Origin: Bacillota bacterium
GTDB taxonomy: Bacteria; Bacillota; Clostridia; Oscillospirales; Ruminococcaceae
Direction of reading: 5' to 3'
Assembly (NCBI GenBank): GCA_023421245.1
Contig: JAEZTV010000017.1
Coordinates: 1-15,232 of the forward strand
Length of the DNA: 15,232 bases
In this document: positions 13,224 to 15,232 of the stretch, one piece after another
Position numbering within the stretch: the first letter of the stretch is position 1
Layout of the letters: each line of letters opens with the position of its first letter
Program-made: the position numbers and the translations under genes
The notes under the pieces: generated by a model
What the model was told of the DNA's origin: nothing
The model's database searches: none
Seen by the model: the letters and a program-made list of their open reading frames with translations, nothing else

Positions 13224-13937
13224 ATGAAACGCAGTATTGTTTTATTTATGATGCTGGCATTGCTGCTGGCCTCGTGTGTACCGCCGCAGCCGGATGCCGG
13301 CGAGAGCGGATTTATCCTCGTTCCGCCTGCCGAGCAAGAGGAACGGTGGGAGCTTGTGACCCATACGCCGGCCTATTCGCCTGCCTATTACATTCTGTAT
13401 GATGCGGCGGCGGATGAAAAATCGCGCGAGGTATTGCCCGAGCATTCGCTCTATTTTGAGATTAAAGCAATGCTTGCCGGGCAGCCCGAACAGGAACAAG
13501 CGCGGCAGGGCGATTTTCAGATTATCGCGTATGAAGCGGACGGCAGCATCTCGCATACCGCGCATGCTTACCCCGGGCAGGGGGAGTGGTACGAGGACGT
13601 GTTTGCGCTGTACAGCACTGCCGCTACCGAGCAGGTTGCGGTTGCGCTTGGCGCTGAACTGCTCAGTGTGTTTTTTGAGACACACAGTGCCGGGATGTAT
13701 GCGGTGCGGTATGCCCTGCAGCGTACGCTTGCCCAGGATATTTACGACGGCGAACCGCCCGAGGCACCGGGCTTTACGGTGTGGTTTTACACCTACAACG
13801 GCTGCTGTTTGGAGCCGTACCTTGTAACGCCGCAGTATACGCTGATAGGAGACCAGCGGTATGCCGATGCAGGGCTGTATGCCGCCGTAAACGCGCTGTA
13901 CACACACGGGGATTGCGCAGACTGCCTGCACCGCTAA
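13224..13937 (+). CDS. Orphan lipoprotein, function unknown
   Basis: Product of 237 aa. MKRSIVLFMMLALLLASC is a short lipoprotein signal with lipobox L-A-S-C and Cys18, so the protein should be anchored outside the membrane. The mature part is acidic and aromatic-rich, with many Ala/Tyr/Glu. It contains two CC or CxxC-like features: NGCCLEP near residue 193 and CADC near the C-terminus, the latter ending CADCLHR. It is not related by eye to the three-lipoprotein array. AAGGAG (13210-13215) lies 8 nt before ATG 13224. ATG 13221 is an alternative one codon earlier with 5-nt spacing. It is preceded by a 300-nt leader from the promoter at 12890 and followed directly by a bidirectional terminator. 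No family recognised. Confidence 0.75.
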   Translation: MKRSIVLFMMLALLLASCVPPQPDAGESGFILVPPAEQEERWELVTHTPAYSPAYYILYDAAADEKSREVLPEHSLYFEIKAMLAGQPEQEQARQGDFQIIAYEADGSISHTAHAYPGQGEWYEDVFALYSTAATEQVAVALGAELLSVFFETHSAGMYAVRYALQRTLAQDIYDGEPPEAPGFTVWFYTYNGCCLEPYLVTPQYTLIGDQRYADAGLYAAVNALYTHGDCADCLHR

Positions 13938-13943
13938 AGACCG

Positions 13944-13976
13944 AAAAAAGGGACGGGTGCATCCCGTCCCTTTTTT
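13944..13976. terminator. Bidirectional intrinsic terminator
   Basis: AAAAAA-GGGACGGG (13944-13957), loop TGCAT and CCCGTCCC-TTTTTT (13963-13976). GC-rich stem with A/T tracts on both sides, placed exactly between two convergent genes. It should stop both the lipoprotein and the cell-wall hydrolase transcripts. Confidence 0.92.
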
Positions 13977-13981
13977 ATTTG

Positions 13982-14692
13982 TCAGCTGCAGAACAGGTGA
14001 CTGCCAATGCGCTTGATTACAGGGCGGGTACGAATCCATTTGTTCGAGGTCTTGTCCGGATTAAAGTAGTAGATGGCACCGCCCGAGGGATCCCAGCCGT
14101 TTAGGGCATCCTGCGCTGCCTTTCGCGCGCTTTCGGTGACGGCTTCTTTAATCTGGCCGTCGGTGATGGCGGTAAACGCGCCGGGCTGGTATACTACGCC
14201 CGCAAGGGTGTTGGGGAACGAGGGGTGCTTGACGCGGTTGAGCACACACGCGCCCACCGCTACCTGACCGGTGTAAGGCTCACCGCGGGCCTCGGCTGAG
14301 ATGATGCGCGCAAGCAGCGCCTGGTCGTTGCTGCTCACCGGGCTGCTGCCGCCCCCACCACCGCCGCCTGCCGAAATGCCGATAGCCGCAAGCGTCTGTT
14401 TACCGGCAATGCCGTCTACCGTAAGCCCGTTCTTTGATTGGAACCACCGAACGGCCTTTTCGGTTTGGTTGCCGTAGATGCCGTCTACCGCGCCTTGATA
14501 ATAGCCCCACTGCTTGAGCTTGGTTTGGATCTGTTTTACCTCATCGCCCCGCGAGCCGAGGCGGGAAAGAACCTCTACCGAGTCGGATTCAAAGGTCGGC
14601 AGGTTGTAGGTATACACCACCAGCGCGATGATGCAAAGATTGAGTGCTACGATAATGCCGATTTTAAGCAGCTTAATAATACGATCCTGCAT
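13982..14692 (-). CDS. sleB: SleB-type spore cortex-lytic / cell wall hydrolase
   Basis: Product of 236 aa. An N-terminal membrane span (about 10-28) is followed by a peptidoglycan-binding-1 domain (about 47-105; LGSRGDEVKQIQTKLKQWGY, VDGIYGNQTEKAV, DGIAGKQTL). A Gly/Ser linker with seven glycines (109-115) leads to a Hydrolase-2 catalytic domain (about 122-236). The signature LARIISAEARGEPYTGQVAV contains the expected catalytic Glu134. SleB enzymes are lytic transglycosylases that break muramic-lactam cortex during germination. The end IGSHLFCS fits the family's 'IG.H.F' finish with an extra CS. Start: ATG 14692 with GGAGG 11 nt upstream; the frame continues upstream without a better site. 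The usual partner ypeB is not adjacent, so it could also be an SleB-like wall hydrolase with another role. Confidence 0.88.
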   Translation of the reverse strand: MQDRIIKLLKIGIIVALNLCIIALVVYTYNLPTFESDSVEVLSRLGSRGDEVKQIQTKLKQWGYYQGAVDGIYGNQTEKAVRWFQSKNGLTVDGIAGKQTLAAIGISAGGGGGGGSSPVSSNDQALLARIISAEARGEPYTGQVAVGACVLNRVKHPSFPNTLAGVVYQPGAFTAITDGQIKEAVTESARKAAQDALNGWDPSGGAIYYFNPDKTSNKWIRTRPVIKRIGSHLFCS

Positions 14693-14825
14693 AGTCTGTT
14701 TTTCCTCCGCGTTAGATGGAATAAGGGTATTGTGATATAGACCCCAGTTAAAGTTTTTCCATCCGATGCTCAAATTATCCCTGCGTTTTTATATACGTTT
14801 GAATAATGCGAAGGAGGCATGTATC

Positions 14826-14868
14826 CATAGCGAAGCAAAGTTCCGCATTTTAAAAGCCTGCGGTTTTC
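14826..14868 (+). repeat. 43-bp dispersed repeat, copy 1
   Basis: It begins CATAGCGAAGCAAAG and ends CCTGCGGTTTTC. It matches copy 2 (15122-15164) at 39 of 43 positions; the four differences are transitions. In this copy the GCGAAG/CTTCGC stem is broken by the substitutions. Confidence 0.75.
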
Positions 14869-15003
14869 CGCGGATGGCTTCCCTGAAGCGGCAAACAAAG
14901 CTCTGCGTTTGGAAGGCGTGGGTGAGCAACAGGGGTTAACTGTCTGCCCTACAATGGAGTGTGCTAAACTGATTGGAACGTCCGTACTCGCACGGACAGG
15001 CGA

Positions 15004-15031
15004 GGTACTTTTGTTATTCGACAAAAGTACC
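15004..15031 (+). repeat. 11-bp perfect hairpin GGTACTTTTGT
   Basis: GGTACTTTTGT (15004-15014) and ACAAAAGTACC (15021-15031) around TATTCG, followed by AAAACC and then the AGGGGC/GCCCCT hairpin at 15044-15058. It has the look of a mobile or repeated intergenic element rather than a terminator, since no T-tract follows. Confidence 0.6.
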
Positions 15032-15121
15032 CAAAACCGAATCAGGGGCTTCGCCCCTTGAAACCCTGACCGCAGCACGGGCGAACTACACCTCGCAATT
15101 TCTATTCACAAAGAATTATCG

Positions 15122-15164
15122 CATAGCGAAGCAAAGCTTCGCATTTTGAAAACCTGCGGTTTTC
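15122..15164 (+). repeat. 43-bp dispersed repeat, copy 2
   Basis: Same unit as 14826-14868, here forming two perfect hairpins side by side: GCGAAG-CAAAG-CTTCGC and GAAAACC-TGC-GGTTTTC. Same orientation as copy 1, 296 bp apart. Confidence 0.75.
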
Positions 15165-15232
15165 GGTTCATCAGCTTGCTGGGGGAACAGTTTTGCACAA
15201 ACGTCAAACGCTGCGCGTTTGATTCCCTCCAC

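Larger units (their letters stand above)
14693..15232. other. Non-coding, hairpin-rich repeat region
   Basis: About 540 nt with no supported gene. Besides the 43-bp repeat pair, it holds stems GTCCGT/ACGGAC (14980-14997), GGTACTTTTGT/ACAAAAGTACC (15004-15031) and AGGGGC/GCCCCT (15044-15058). Further stems are GCGAAG/CTTCGC (15126-15142), GAAAACC/GGTTTTC (15148-15164) and TCAAACGC/GCGTTTGA (15204-15222). A minus-strand TTCAAA-18-GATAAT (14803-14774) is a weak promoter candidate for the SleB-type gene. No sporulation-type promoter was found with confidence. Confidence 0.6.

Noticed and set aside
14770..15078. 102-codon minus-strand frame over the hairpin-rich repeats
   Set aside because: It is made of translated intergenic palindromes; such frames recur wherever this type of repeat occurs and are unlikely to be expressed.
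1..15232. CRISPR array, transposase, integrase, tRNA or rRNA
   Set aside because: No regularly spaced repeats, no recognisable mobile-element protein, and no tRNA or rRNA-like sequence was found on either strand.

Overview
The window looks like chromosomal DNA of an endospore-forming Clostridia member, with an Oscillospiraceae/Ruminococcaceae-like character. The reasons are an SleB-type cortex-lytic hydrolase, AGGAGG-type ribosome binding sites, lipoproteins with Gram-positive style leaders, a Gld-type ABC operon in the arrangement seen in Firmicutes, a YdbS/YdbT pair, and small palindrome-rich intergenic repeats near the right end. No phage, transposase, tRNA, rRNA or CRISPR gene was recognised. 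The assignment is inference from gene content, not from a marker gene.

Layout. Positions 292-3085 hold three tandem plus-strand genes for paralogous lipoproteins of unknown function. Each is preceded by a nearly identical leader, and the first carries a second copy of the shared domain. Convergent to them (3167-3604, minus) is a small papain-fold (CHAP/NlpC-like) protein without a signal peptide. The upstream side of that gene carries a 30-bp element that also occurs at positions 1-30, followed by a perfect inverted repeat. A stand-alone amidohydrolase (3996-4808) with a good sigma-A promoter comes next.

From 4945 to 9944 lies a four-gene operon with overlapping or nearly abutting genes. It encodes a GldA-like ATPase, a GldF-like ABC-2 permease, a GldG-like auxiliary protein and a DUF4340 protein, and it closes with a very strong hairpin terminator. 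The operon starts with about 370 nt of untranslated leader. The predicted transcription start lies 1 nt before a helix that would close a fold of about 300 nt, making this a candidate undescribed structured RNA. Positions 10032-10291 hold a second possible small RNA: a promoter, three consecutive helical elements, and then a hairpin that buries a perfect AGGAGG in front of a 32-codon ORF.

On the minus strand, 12308-10299 encodes a YdbS-like and a YdbT-like bacterial PH-domain membrane protein pair. A poorly explained 0.9-kb stretch (12309-13223) follows, with one good promoter, several hairpins and a possible gene remnant. Then come an orphan lipoprotein (13224-13937), a textbook bidirectional terminator, and a convergent SleB-type hydrolase (13982-14692, minus). 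The last 0.5 kb is non-coding and packed with short hairpins, including a 43-bp repeat present twice.

The most system-like unit is the leader RNA plus Gld-type ABC operon. The most unusual gene arrangement is the triplicated lipoprotein array facing a leaderless CHAP-like enzyme. Functions of the lipoproteins, of both RNA candidates and of the ABC operon's substrate cannot be decided from the sequence alone.
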